The position numbers and the translations under genes were made by a program. The notes below the pieces were generated by a model. The model did no database searches. It was not told the DNA's origin and saw only the letters and a list, made by a program, of their open reading frames with translations. Source: Diadema setosum (Eukaryota > Echinodermata > Echinoidea > Diadematoida > Diadematidae). Taken from it: a stretch of DNA of 64,000 nucleotides. Location of the stretch: the NCBI RefSeq assembly GCF_964275005.1, contig NC_092702.1, forward strand, positions 9,204,830-9,268,829. Reading direction: 5' to 3'. Each line of letters starts with the position of its first letter. Positions within the stretch are counted from its first letter, which is position 1. Below, piece after piece: positions 12,270 through 23,484 of the stretch.

Positions 12270-12274
<5 letters not shown>
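12066..12274. repeat. Long hairpin with hammerhead-like loop
   Basis: Arms 12066-12149 and 12191-12274 are near-perfect inverted repeats; the loop contains CTGAAGAAGGTGG, and CCACCGAAAA opens the right arm. Probably two terminal pieces of one Penelope-like element in head-to-head arrangement. Confidence 0.65.
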
Positions 12275-12300
<26 letters not shown>

Positions 12301-12375
12301 ATATATATATATACATATATACACACACATATGCTGTGTATATACTGTGTATATATATATACATTTATATACATT
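12270..12375. repeat. TA/TG microsatellite
   Basis: Alternating TA with short TG/CA blocks, directly next to the hairpin at 12066-12274. Confidence 0.85.
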
Positions 12376-13164
12376 TATAACATACATATGATACATACAC
12401 ACTCAGCAAAGAAAAAGAAGAAGAAGAAGACGATGAAAGTAAACACTTTTGCAATTTCATACTTCTCATACAATATTTTTGCCTATGAACATTAATGTAT
12501 TATAACCATATTAAAGGTAAACTGCTACCCACCTGGTAGGTCAATTAAATGGGAAGCTTTACGCATTGGTGAACACATTCGGGTTTTTATTTTTTCTCTT
12601 CCAAAACACAAAAGTAAGAATGGCAAAAATTAACAAGTTGTCATAAGTGTGTAAGTTCTTCTTCCATAAACATTGAGAACTGAAGACACATTTAACACAA
12701 AAGAACATGAATTAATCAAAATTAAGCCTATGATCTTTCTGAATGTCTTTGTAGCCCCATAGATCTTAAGAAGAACTAAAAGTAATGAGGGAAGAGGAAG
12801 AATTTTCTTTCAAATCAAAATTCAGTTGACATAAGAGAAGAAGTAATATAGACCCCCCAAAAAACCCACAGAAATTTGAATTGTAATTTCAAATGAAGAA
12901 ATTGAAAGTGATATTTGGTTCTTTATGAATTCTTTAATTCTTTCCAAATCACTTTTGTGGTTTTATTCCCTATGACATTTGAAGTTTGGGTTGACAGAAA
13001 ATTTTGATTTTTCCCATTTTAGTCTCCCCATTTTGCTTTGAAAAGACACACAGGAAAAAAGATCTATTTTTGCTATTTCATTTATGTCTCTCATTGTGTT
13101 AAATTGGTATTTTGTTGTCATTGTTAACTTGAAGGGCATTTGCAAATGAATGGCATGCATGAAT

Positions 13165-13175
13165 CACATTCACAC

Positions 13176-13233
<58 letters not shown>
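13165..13233. repeat. CA microsatellite
   Basis: About 34 CA units, slightly interrupted at the left. Confidence 0.95.
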
Positions 13234-13235
<2 letters not shown>

Positions 13236-16200
13236 GTGGTAGCCTAAATGCTTCAACATGGAGCTAGTAGTTTGAAGAATTTTAATGAATGTAATGCATA
13301 GACTCGTCGTTTGAATCGACATAAACAAAATTCAGGTCAACAGCCTTTACAGATCGGCATGACTATATCGCATCAGCTGAGAAAATTAAAGTGCTTTCTG
13401 CTTCACAAAAGCCGACAATCATGGCATTGCTTTGATATTAAACAAAAGAGACATGAAGATTAACTGATATTTATGTTCGATTCTCTGTAACGCTGCAATT
13501 TTTGTTTGTTTGTGTGTGTGTGTGTGTGTGTTGTGCTCCAGCGATAGCAATCTTTACATCGGCTAATAAATTAATAGTTTATATATGAAATATCACATAT
13601 CACATATATGTATATTACGCTTTTATGGCTTAAAATTGACACAAAACTATTTAAAGTTGTAGTGATTCGATTGAATGCTCTGTTGAAGCCGGGGTGGGCT
13701 CTCCCACCTTCCTGAATAGATAGAGGTAAATATAATGTAATACGTATATGTATGTACATAAAAGTTGCACACACCGCTTTCTCGAGGGATCTTTCCTGAC
13801 ATGATTCTCTAATCAGAACAAAAGACAAAGCTGACTTGTGACTGCTTACGGATTTTATTATTACAATTTTTACACAGTACTTCCTTCTAGTTTCTAAAGT
13901 GAACAAACATCATCCGATTTACCACAAACTTTTCGATAACTACTTTGCTCATACTATTATGTCAGTTATTATTCGGCCTTTATTTGTATAATGTAGAAAA
14001 AAAGGTTTAAAATGTGGAAAGTTCTAACCGAACTGTGTTCCCACGCACCGCCCAGCAATCTGTTGTGACCCTGAGTAAGAGAACGTTCAGCTATCAGTTG
14101 GCATGCTCTCATAGCTCTCTTAATCACAACGCTTGGTGCATTTTACCCAACATTGTTTAATAAGAGTAAGATTAAGCAAACTGAAAGAAAGGAGATTCAA
14201 CAACAATCACTGAAAAGTAAAGAATTCTAAACATTCTCGTGTTTTCACGAGACAGTGATATTGCTAGGGTGGCAAACATTTAATAAGATGACTTAACGAT
14301 GCCATCTGCTATAAGACGTTTCCTTTAATTTTTTTTTAAACTTAATTTCCCGTTCATTAAGACAATCAGTGATATCAAATGATATATTTCCTATACTGTA
14401 CCCTTTGCATCAAATCAATGCTATGCTTTAACTAAGGCGTGATAAAATATGATTTTATCATGTCGTTTGTATTTAATGCCATTTCTTGAAATCATCTGCA
14501 CTTGTAAAATTCCACAATTTTCTTGTTTTCTTTTGCTTTAATTCAATCAATTTCAATTCAATCGTAGTTTATATCCAATCAACGAAAATCAAAACATAGT
14601 ACAAAGTATACATGTCATGAAATGATATTGTTCAAACATTTGCAGAAGATTCATGTAGTATTCAAGATAAGAAATATCAACAACAATAATTTGGAAGAAC
14701 AATGCATATATACTTCGTGGGCATGCGGAAAATAAATTATGGAAAATAGTGATCCACTAAAAAGCAAAGCTTGTGGGACGTGGATCGCTAAATAATTAAT
14801 GAATAAACAATAATATTATTCAAAATTCTTTATAATTATTGCATCTAACAAAGATTATTTAAATCATCTAAAGATATACATATAGTTATTTTAAGATACG
14901 CAGGTCGGGGGAAAAAATAATAATAAAGTATTAATGCTAATGCCCGGACACTGTTCATTGAACCGCGTGTACCGGGAAAATATGACAAGGACAACACACT
15001 CGTACACACATTCAATTACCCACACACATATAAGACAAGAGACAGTACCGAGAAGAGAGAAAACGATAACAATTTGCTTTGTTTTGTTTTGTTTTGTTTG
15101 GTGTATAGGGACAATTCTAGCATCCTCTAGACAACCATGTAAGACTGGGCAATAAATATTATTGAGTAGACCCAAAATGGGCCGGAATGTTCGCACATAC
15201 AGTTCTCATTTTGATAACATTTTGTTTTCGGCAATAGGATATACACGACAAATGAAATTGACATCCCCCCCCCCCCCCCAAAAAAAAAAAAAAAAAAGTA
15301 AAGTGAAATGGATAAGTGAAAGAAGTTGCAAACAAGAGAAAGCTATATAAACATTCACATAGAACATTGAGTGTGAGATATCATGCAAGAGTTGTAGCCC
15401 GTTTGGCGAAATTAAATGATCAACCCCTATATACAATAAAGGCGTTAATGAGCCTGTTTAAAGAGCCTACATGATATATGCCTTCTGCTGTGTTGTGACA
15501 GTACGACACGGGGGGGGGGGGGGGGTGGATGTCACGTTATGGTAAAAAACAACAACAACAACAACAAAAACCCACATATACAATCAGTTCCACGTCTACA
15601 GTGACAGACAGATCTCGGACTAGCTATTTGGTCTGATATTTATTACCTTGTTTACACTCTTTATCCGATTTTTTTCCCGTCACGTGTATGTTAACGTGAG
15701 GCGACTTAGGAAAATTCCGTTTCCGTATAAATGCATGATGTTACAGCAGATCACCATACAGTACGTGATTTTTTGTGCTATCTTATGATCATTGTTTATT
15801 TATTTATTTATTTATTTTTTTGGGGGGGGGGGTGAGGTGTATGTATCTTTTGGCGAGAGGACGACGTCTTTTGAACCAATGTTGTGTTAAGGAATTCTGC
15901 GGCATGTTGATAAATCTTCATCAGTTTATTGCCTTAAACAAAACAAAAACAAAACGGCTGGTGCAAAGACTATCATAGCCAACGACGGCTTGTACCGTAC
16001 CATGCCCATTCACTCAATACACGTGTAATATTTTGCTATTGTATTCTCTGAGGGGTTTCCCCCACGTGAAAACGAAAACAAAAGCAAGAGATTGAAGAAA
16101 ATATCACAGCCTCAAATTCTATAAAATGCAAAAAAAAAAAAAAAGTCTGCATTGTCGCAAATTAATGATACTTGCCTCGAAATGTTTCTTCTGCAGAGGA

Positions 16201-16923
16201 GTGCCTGATGAGTTATAGCCATCATAATAACAGGATAAAAAAAAAACCCACAAGTGATAGGCATACATACATGTACGTACACATTTGTATACATCTCGAA
16301 ATTGGGGATCTTAGATAAATCCCGCCGATGTATACTCCACAATTAGATAACCCTGATCGGAATCTCATCTCGAGATTGGGATATTTTCAAATTTTTTGCA
16401 ATCGGATCGGGATGATTTGCCAAGGTAGAACAATTTGGGATGTTTCAGTCGGGATCATCACCAGTTTCCATCGTGTCTGCGTGCCCAGCACTAGTACAAA
16501 TAGCTGTATAGGCCTAGTAGATATGCAAACTTTCTACGGGTGGGCCTACATCCCGGCCTATGTTATGTAAATAATTTCATTGATAACATTTTTCAGCCCA
16601 GTTCTCGAGCTCCGAAAATAATGACCCCTATCTATTTTTATGGTTGACTCATGGGAAAAGAGGGACTTCCCTTTATAGCGTTACACGGCAACATGTCAAT
16701 GAGTATATTCAGCAACTTTGCAAGTGTGTTGAACTTGGTTCCGAATGATTTGTTTGTAATGGTGTTAAAAAAGGTTCACCAATTAGCACTTAGTGATGTT
16801 AATTTGACACTCTATAGTTAGTGACTTTTTGTTTGTTTGTTTGTTTGTTTTTTATACTGTGCCGGTGTTGATTTGACATGATACTGGCGGTAATTTCAGT
16901 GGTGTAACACCCGTACATTGTGA
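13234..16923. other. Intergenic, no gene seen
   Basis: AT-rich sequence with short homopolymers (C/A run near 15265, G run near 15511, TTTTG repeats near 15080, a TTTA run near 15795). No exon or bounded element could be supported. Confidence 0.4.
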
Positions 16924-16931
16924 CTAGGAGT

Positions 16932-18501
16932 CAGTGGCGTATCTAGGGGGGGGGGGGGCGAGGAGGGCACGTGCCCCGGGCGCCACTCCTTGGGGGCTCA
17001 AAAAAAAAAAAAAAAACGAAGAAGAAGAAGAAAAAAAAAGAAAAAAAAACGAAGAAGAAGAAGAAAAAAAAGAAAAAAAAAACGAAGAAGAAGAAGAAAA
17101 AAAAGAAAAAAAAACGAAGAAGAAGAAGAAAAAGGAGAAAGGAAAAAAGAAAAGAAGAAGAAGAAGAAGAAGAAGAAGAAGAAGAAGAAGAAGAAACTCA
17201 CCCGGAAAGGGGGGGGGGCAGAAAACCAAATCAAACAAGATAAAAACAAAACATGATAATGACGCGGACAAACTGACAATGTTTATTGTGTTCACACAAG
17301 AATTCCATGTTCTGTAAGCTGAAATAAAAAACATTTCGGCTTGCTCGCTGCGCTCGCTCGCCAAAATTTATATAAAAAAGAAGGTACGAACAAAACGTGA
17401 TGATGACGCGGACAAAATGACAATGTTTATTGTGTTCACACATGTCAATTTATATTTAGCAGGCAAAATGTTTCACGGAGCAGCGGCTGCAACTTCTTTC
17501 GTTCTGAAGCGATCGCCAATTGAATCAAAAGAAGGCGCCAACGGTTTCGTTGGCGCCTTACAACAAAAGGATCCTAAAGTTGCTGACGGGTGAGCCGAGA
17601 AAATCGAGTTTGAAGTCAGATCACCAAAATCTGTCAAAACGTTCGGATTTCTGTTTTTACATAATTTTGTAGTCTAATGTATCTTCTATCATCTGCCGAA
17701 ATTTCGAAGCTAAATGATCAAAGGAAAGGCCTGAAAATAACATTTTTCTGGGCCATGCTTGGCTCGCCCGTCAGCGACTTTAGGATCCTTTTGTTGTAGC
17801 GGGTCACAAACAAATCAAACAAGATAAGAACAAAACGTAATGATGACGCGGAAATATACAAATTTCGGCTCACTCCCTCGTACTAATTTAGAGTATTTTT
17901 CAAGTCCTCAGTTTGTTGGTATCAATCGTTATCTATAAGGCCGTCACTATATCTTGATTAGAATTGTAAGATTTAATAAGCAAAAAATGAAAAGAGTTTC
18001 ATGATTTGTAAGCTGAAATACAAAAATTTTCGGCTCGCTCGCTGCGCTCGCTCGCCAAAATTTATCACAAAAAAAGAAGATAAGAACAAAACGTGATGAT
18101 GACGCGGAAATATACAAATTTCGGCTCACTCGTGCGTACTAACTTGGAGTATTTTTTTTAAGTCCTCAGTTTGTTGGTATAAATCGTTATCTATAAGGCC
18201 GTCACTATATCCTGATTAGAATTGTAAGATTTGATAAGCAAAAAATGACAAGAATTCCATGTTTTGTAAGCTGAAATACAAAAATTTTCGGCTCGCTTGC
18301 TGCGCTCGCTCGCCAAAAATTTATCAAAATTCATTACATTTAAATCAACCTCGAAAGAAAAAAAAGAGAAAAAAACATATCATATGGACTTGGTTTAAAG
18401 TCCCTACAGGGATGGGGTTGGGGTTGAACACTTTTTTTTAGAAATTAGGGACGGAATTTTTGCGCTTGCCCCGGACGCCGTTTTCCCTAGATACGCCACT
18501 G
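16932..18501 (+). mobile_element. hAT-like non-autonomous element, copy 1
   Basis: Ends CAGTGGCGTATCTAGGG and CCCTAGATACGCCACTG; flanked by the 8-bp duplication CTAGGAGT (16924-16931, 18502-18509). Order inside: G run, AAG/GAA tract (17010-17195), CAAAACATGATAATGACGCG block, a nested TA-MITE (17561-17796), then repeats of a CGGCTCGCTCGCTGCGCTCG block. Apparent long frames in the AAG tract are low-complexity artefacts; no transposase. Eight-base duplications and CAGNG ends are hAT traits. Confidence 0.85.
17561..17796. mobile_element. Nested TA-flanked MITE (in copy 1)
   Basis: 236 bp between TA dinucleotides, with inverted ends starting CAACAAAAGGATCCTAAAGT. A small GGCGCCAACG palindrome abuts it on the left. 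Mariner-type by its TA target. Confidence 0.75.
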
Positions 18502-18514
18502 CTAGGAGTCCATA

Positions 18515-18733
18515 CCAATTGGTGATATTGTGGTGTATTATTCCCATATTACTACCAGTGATGTTCATTATAGCTTAGGATGGAATACAGTAATCAAAAG
18601 ACAAAAAATTCATTTACTTTCATTTATGTATAAGATTATGAATAACATGACCCCTGAATATATGAAAGATATGTTTAAGTACAAGATATCACCATACTCT
18701 CTCCGTAATCAAAACGATTTACTTTTCATGTAG
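18515..18733 (+). mobile_element. LINE fragment, C-terminal end of ORF2
   Basis: Frame reads YSLGWNTVIKRQKIHLLSF, then MYKIMNNMTPEYMKDMF and SPYSLRNQNDLLF before TAG. This LGW...R...FMYKIMN...PEY...YSLRN pattern is typical of the C-terminal part of CR1/jockey-like ORF2. It lies between the two hAT-like copies. Confidence 0.65.
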
Positions 18734-18967
18734 CAAAAAAAGCTGCTGAAAACTGCTTATCCAATGAAGGCGAGCCAATGAAGTAAAATGGAGTCAAAAG
18801 GGGCCTGAGCTTTCGATCCTAGCAGAATCTTCGTCAGAGGCAAAATGACAAACAGGCAGGGAAAGCAATCACATATAAGGACTTCACATAACAAGAACAG
18901 ACAGGGACAGGCTGGGTACACAAAACAAAGAAAACAAAGGAGAGGGTAGGAAGTCATGGGCAAGGAG

Positions 18968-20497
18968 CAGTGGCGTATCTAGGGAAAACGGCGCCCGGGG
19001 CAAGCGCAAAAATTCCGTCCCTAATTTCTAAAAAAAAGTGTTCAACCCCAACCCCATCCCGGTAGGGACTTTAAACCAAGTCCATATGATATGTTTTTTT
19101 CTTTTTTTTTTCTTTCGAGGGTGATTTAAATGTAATGAATTCTGATAAATTTTTGGCGAGCGAGCGCAGCGAGCGAGCCGAAATTTTTGTATTTCAGCTT
19201 ACAAAACATGGAATTCTTGTCATTTTTTGCTTATCAAATCTTACAATTCTAATCAGGATATAGTGACGGCCTTATAGATAACGATTTATACCAACAAACT
19301 GAGGACTTAAAAAAATACTCCAAGTTAGTACGCACGAGTGAGCCGAAATTTGTACATTTCCGCGTCATCATCACGTTTTGCTCTTATCTTCTTTTTTGTG
19401 ATAAATTTTGGCGAGCGAGCGCAGCGAGCGAGCCGAAAATTTTTGTATTTCAGCTTACAAATCATGAAACTCTTTTCATTTTTTGCTTATTAAATCTTAC
19501 AATTCTAATCAAGATATAGTGACGGCCTTATAGATAACGATTGATACCAACAAACTGAGGACTTGAAAAATACTCTAAATTAGTACGAGGGAGTGAGCCG
19601 AAATTTGTATATTTCCGCGTCATCATTACGTTTTGTTCTTATCTTGTTTGATTTGTTTGTGACCCGCTACAACAAAAGGATCCTAAAGTCGCTGACGGGC
19701 GAGCCAAGCATGGCCCAGAAAAATGTTATTTTCAGGCCTTTCCTTTGATCATTTAGCTTCGAAATTTCGGCAGATGATAGAAGATACATTAGACTACAAA
19801 ATTATGTAAAAACAGAAATCCGAACGTTTTGACAGATTTTGGTGATCTGACTTCAAACTCGATTTTCTCGGCTCACCCGTCAGCGACTTTAGGATCCTTT
19901 TGTTGTAAGGCGCCAACGAAACCGTTGGCGCCTTCTTTTGATTCAATTGGCGATCGCTTCAGAACGAAAGAAGTTGCAGCCGCTGCTCCGTGAAACATTT
20001 TGCCTGCTAAATATAAATTGACATGTGTGAACACAATAGACAGTGTCATTTTGTCCGCGTCATCATCACGTTTTGTTCGTACCTTCTTTTTTATATAAAT
20101 TTTGGCGAGCGAGCGCAGCGAGCAAGCCGAAATTTTTTTTATTTCAGCTTACAGAACATGGAATTCTTGTGTGAACACAATAAACATTGTCAGTTTGTCC
20201 GCGTCATTATCATGTTTTGTTTTTATCTTGTTTGATTTGGTTTTCTGCCCCCCCCCCCCCCTTTCCGGGTGAGTTTCTTCTTCTTCTTCTTCTTCTTCTT
20301 CTTCTTCTTTTCTTTTTTCCTTTCTCCTTTTTCTTCTTCTTCTTCGTTTTTTTTCTTTTTTTTTCTTCTTCTTCTTCGTTTTTTTTTCTTTTTTTTCTTC
20401 TTCTTCTTCGTTCTTTTTTTTTTTTTTTTTGCGCCCCCAAGGAGTGGCGCCCGGGGCACATGCCCCCCTTGCCCCCCCCCCCCTAGATACGCCACTG
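18968..20497 (-). mobile_element. hAT-like non-autonomous element, copy 2 (inverted)
   Basis: Same ends as copy 1, flanked by GCAAGGAG (18960-18967, 20498-20505). The whole interior runs in the opposite direction to copy 1: GCGCCCGGGGCAAGCG first, the CTT/TTC tract (20275-20425) last. 1530 bp against 1570 bp in copy 1, most of the difference being in the AAG tract. Confidence 0.88.
19670..19905. mobile_element. Nested TA-flanked MITE (in copy 2)
   Basis: Same 236-bp element, same site in the host element and same TA flanks as in copy 1, with few differences seen. The nesting therefore predates the spread of the composite. Confidence 0.75.
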
Positions 20498-21159
20498 GCA
20501 AGGAGCCCAACAGGTAAAGGGAGGGGGATTAGAGCAGGAGGGTGGACAGACAAAAGGCAGAGGAGAGCGGACAGACAAAAGGCGGAGGAGGGTCAGTAAT
20601 GATCATGAGGATCAAGGAGGCAACCATTGAAGGAAAGGATGAATAGGGAGGCAACATCAAAGAAGATAAGGAACACCAGAAGGATATGGAAAGGGAAAGA
20701 GTGAAAAAAGCAACAGCAAGGGAGGGGGGGGGGGGGCTGAGCAAACAGAGAGCCCTGAAGGTGTACCAGGAGGAGGCAACAAAAGGAAGTAATCAAACAT
20801 ATCAAAGTTTATACACACACAGTAAAGGCAAAAATGACAATGAAATAACAGTAATGAAATATATATATATATATATTGATAAAAGAAATAAAATAAAGCA
20901 CATGTGAAAACTGGGGGAGAGAAAATTGTATACATGTATGTAGATAAGCAGGCAGGGCAAAATAAGCACAAGTATGTATAAACAAACAAACCTAGTGTGT
21001 GTATGTGTAGGCGGAAAAGGCTGTATAAAAAGACTCGGGCTAGAGGAAGGAATAAATTGGGAATAAAAGGGTCTGCAAATGGAAAAGGCGCAAAGAAAGA
21101 ACAAAATGAAATTAAAAGATGAAAAAGAGAACTAGACTTGGAATTTGTCAAGACTGACA

Positions 21160-22905
21160 AATTAGGTGATCCGATTTTTTTTTAAATCAATGATTCGAGT
21201 CCTGATCGCAATAGGCCTGACCATATAGGTTTCATCTGTGTTTAGAGATATTGGCCGTGTGATATTTGGATTCTCATTTAGAAAAGAGAGTCAGGTCTGC
21301 CATCTTTGGTACCAAATTCGGTATACACTATAACGAAGATACAGAATGAAGTATATTTGACCATTGACCCAACTTTGCACAGCCAAGATGGCATCTGAGT
21401 AAAAAGTGGTTATTTTGTGAAATGATTCTTGTAACATGGTCTTTGCGTGTGCAAAATATGGGAAAGATAGGACATGTATTCACCAAGATACAGGTTGAAA
21501 CATTTATGACCTTTGACCCTAATTTACATACCCAAGATGGTGTCTGATCAAGTAGTTGTTATATTATGAAATAATGTACGTGACATGAACTAAACATGTG
21601 CAAAATACGGGGATGATAGGGGCTGTTTTTCTTGAGTTATTGCAAAAAAAGTTGCAGAAAGGAAGAAATATTTCAATACATCGAAGATAAGCTTTAATTT
21701 CAACCAAGTTTTTGGACGTGATGCCGACTCCGTATGAAAAAACGAAGGGCACAGTCACGATAGCCCAAAGTCTCAGCTACAACATACTAAAATATGGGAG
21801 AAATTCACTGAAGCATAAGTGAGCTAGTGCTCAATAAAGATAGTCATGTCAGTTTTCATTTCCAGAAAAACTGCACTCCCATGGAGATAACACGTAAACT
21901 GGTCAAATTTGAAAATATTACTTTTAATCCCTTTTTACGAGGTGATGCCGTCATCCAATCAAAATATTGTTGTTATGTGACTGAAAGACCATTAAATAAG
22001 CTACAACATATTGAAATTTGGACGAAAATCAACAAAAGAATAAGTGAGATACGCTTGAGTGAACTTAAAATTTGATGACGTCATTTTGAAAATTTACTTT
22101 TTTTACTTTATTAAGAAATTTGATACCTTTTCATCATTTTTCCAGCATTGCCAACCCATGAAATGACACGTACAATTCATCAGCTTTCAGAATATGTAAA
22201 GAAAATGGGGGGTCACCGTCCATCCTGACGAGTAAAATCGGATTCAATATTGGCGGTTTTTTTGCATTGTTGCACTGTATATCGCCATTGACGGGCCCGT
22301 GTGACGTCATATTGAGTCGGATTAACTTGAAACTTGGTAGAAATATTCCTTGACATTTCAGGCATCCGATAAATGTAAAAAAACGGGAAATTTCTATTGC
22401 GTATGAGCTGTGCGTGCGTATATATGCGCGCGCGTACGCGTCCGTCCAATTTTTTCAATTTTCAAAAAATGCTCCAATTGGTCTGAAACGTGTGCAAAAA
22501 AAATTTGAGCTCGATTTGAGCATACAAATATTTCAACGCGCGCGTACGCGCACGTTTTAAGAGAAAATATGAATTGTGATTATATGAGTATAATGTGCTT
22601 GACTTGAAATATATGTGACGTAAATTTCATTGAAAATTTTCATTCCATTAAAGAAATATGATTGAGAATGTGTTTTCATATAATGACGTCATAGTGACGT
22701 CACGGTCGACTGATCACTTTGATTTTAGTTCGATTGCCGTCTTTGGGAGATGATACATGTATGGTATAATTTTGACATTGATAGGAAGAGCACTCTCTGA
22801 CCTAACCTGTCCACAACTTTTGAGGAGAAAGAAGAAGAAGAAGAAGAAGAAAGAATCCGTACAGATACAGAATGTGATCCGAGAGGATACTCGGATCACC
22901 TAATT
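21160..22905. mobile_element. TIR element, AATTAGGTGATCCGA ends
   Basis: AATTAGGTGATCCGA at 21160-21174 and TCGGATCACCTAATT at 22891-22905 are inverted copies. Interior has repeated 'CATGACC.. CCAAGATGG' blocks, ACGCGCGCGTACGCG-like stretches and no convincing transposase. About 1.75 kb. The superfamily cannot be told from the ends. Confidence 0.65.
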
Positions 22906-22906
22906 A

Positions 22907-23441
22907 CAGTGCACTCCCGTTATAACGAAATGCTCGGGACCGGCGGTTTTCTTTCGTTATAACGAAATTTCGTTATAACCGAACAAATACAATATATAAC
23001 GAAAACAAGGAAACCACGCATATATATCATATTATGTTTGCTGAATACTCATCATACACTGGAAAGCTGTGTGAAATGTGATGGGATAACTGTATTACAA
23101 TAATACACGCAAGATCCACTCAGAAAGTGTGTGTGGCACAAGGAGCGAACACACAGTGGTGTGAAGCGTTCACCCATGCAGAGACGCTATAAATGCTTGT
23201 TCCGCTACGTATTTTCGAAAGCAATTCGCATTTCGTTATAACGGAGCACATTTCTTTTGTTTTTCTTTGTCTGTGGCGCTCGGAAAAGACTTCGTTATAA
23301 CGGAAATTTCGCTATAACCGTGTTCGTTATATGCGAATTTTGTGCCATAGACTTTAATAATGATAATTTTGGGACCAGAAGATTTACTTCGTTGTAACGA
23401 AATTTCGTTATAACCGTGTTCGTTGTAACGGGAGTGCACTG
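22907..23441. mobile_element. Mariner-type MITE, copy 1
   Basis: 535 bp with ends CAGTGCACTCCCGTTATAAC and their inverse, flanked by TA. The interior iterates CGTTATAACGAAATTTCG. Inserted exactly at the edge of the preceding TIR element. A second copy lies at 60074. Confidence 0.82.
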
Positions 23442-23484
23442 TATAATGGTGGCAATAATAATGAAAATGAAAAAATAAAGGTGG

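Larger units (their letters stand above)
18775..21158 (-). mobile_element. Penelope-like terminal fragment, split by an insertion
   Basis: GGAGTCAAAAGGGGCCTGAG then CTTTCGATCCTAGCAGAATC is shared with the end of the Penelope copy at 23485-24505. The purine-rich sequence continues after the hAT-like copy at 18968-20497, flanked by GCAAGGAG on both sides, so it is one fragment interrupted by that insertion. The right limit, at the TIR of the next element, is approximate; no ORF kept. Confidence 0.55.

Noticed and set aside
16924-17364. Long frames on both strands (up to 146 codons) rich in Lys/Glu/Arg or Phe/Ser/Leu
   Set aside because: All derive from the AAG/GAA tract of the hAT-like element and occur in several frames at once.
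20149-20553. Similar 134-codon low-complexity frame
   Set aside because: Mirror image of the same tract in copy 2.
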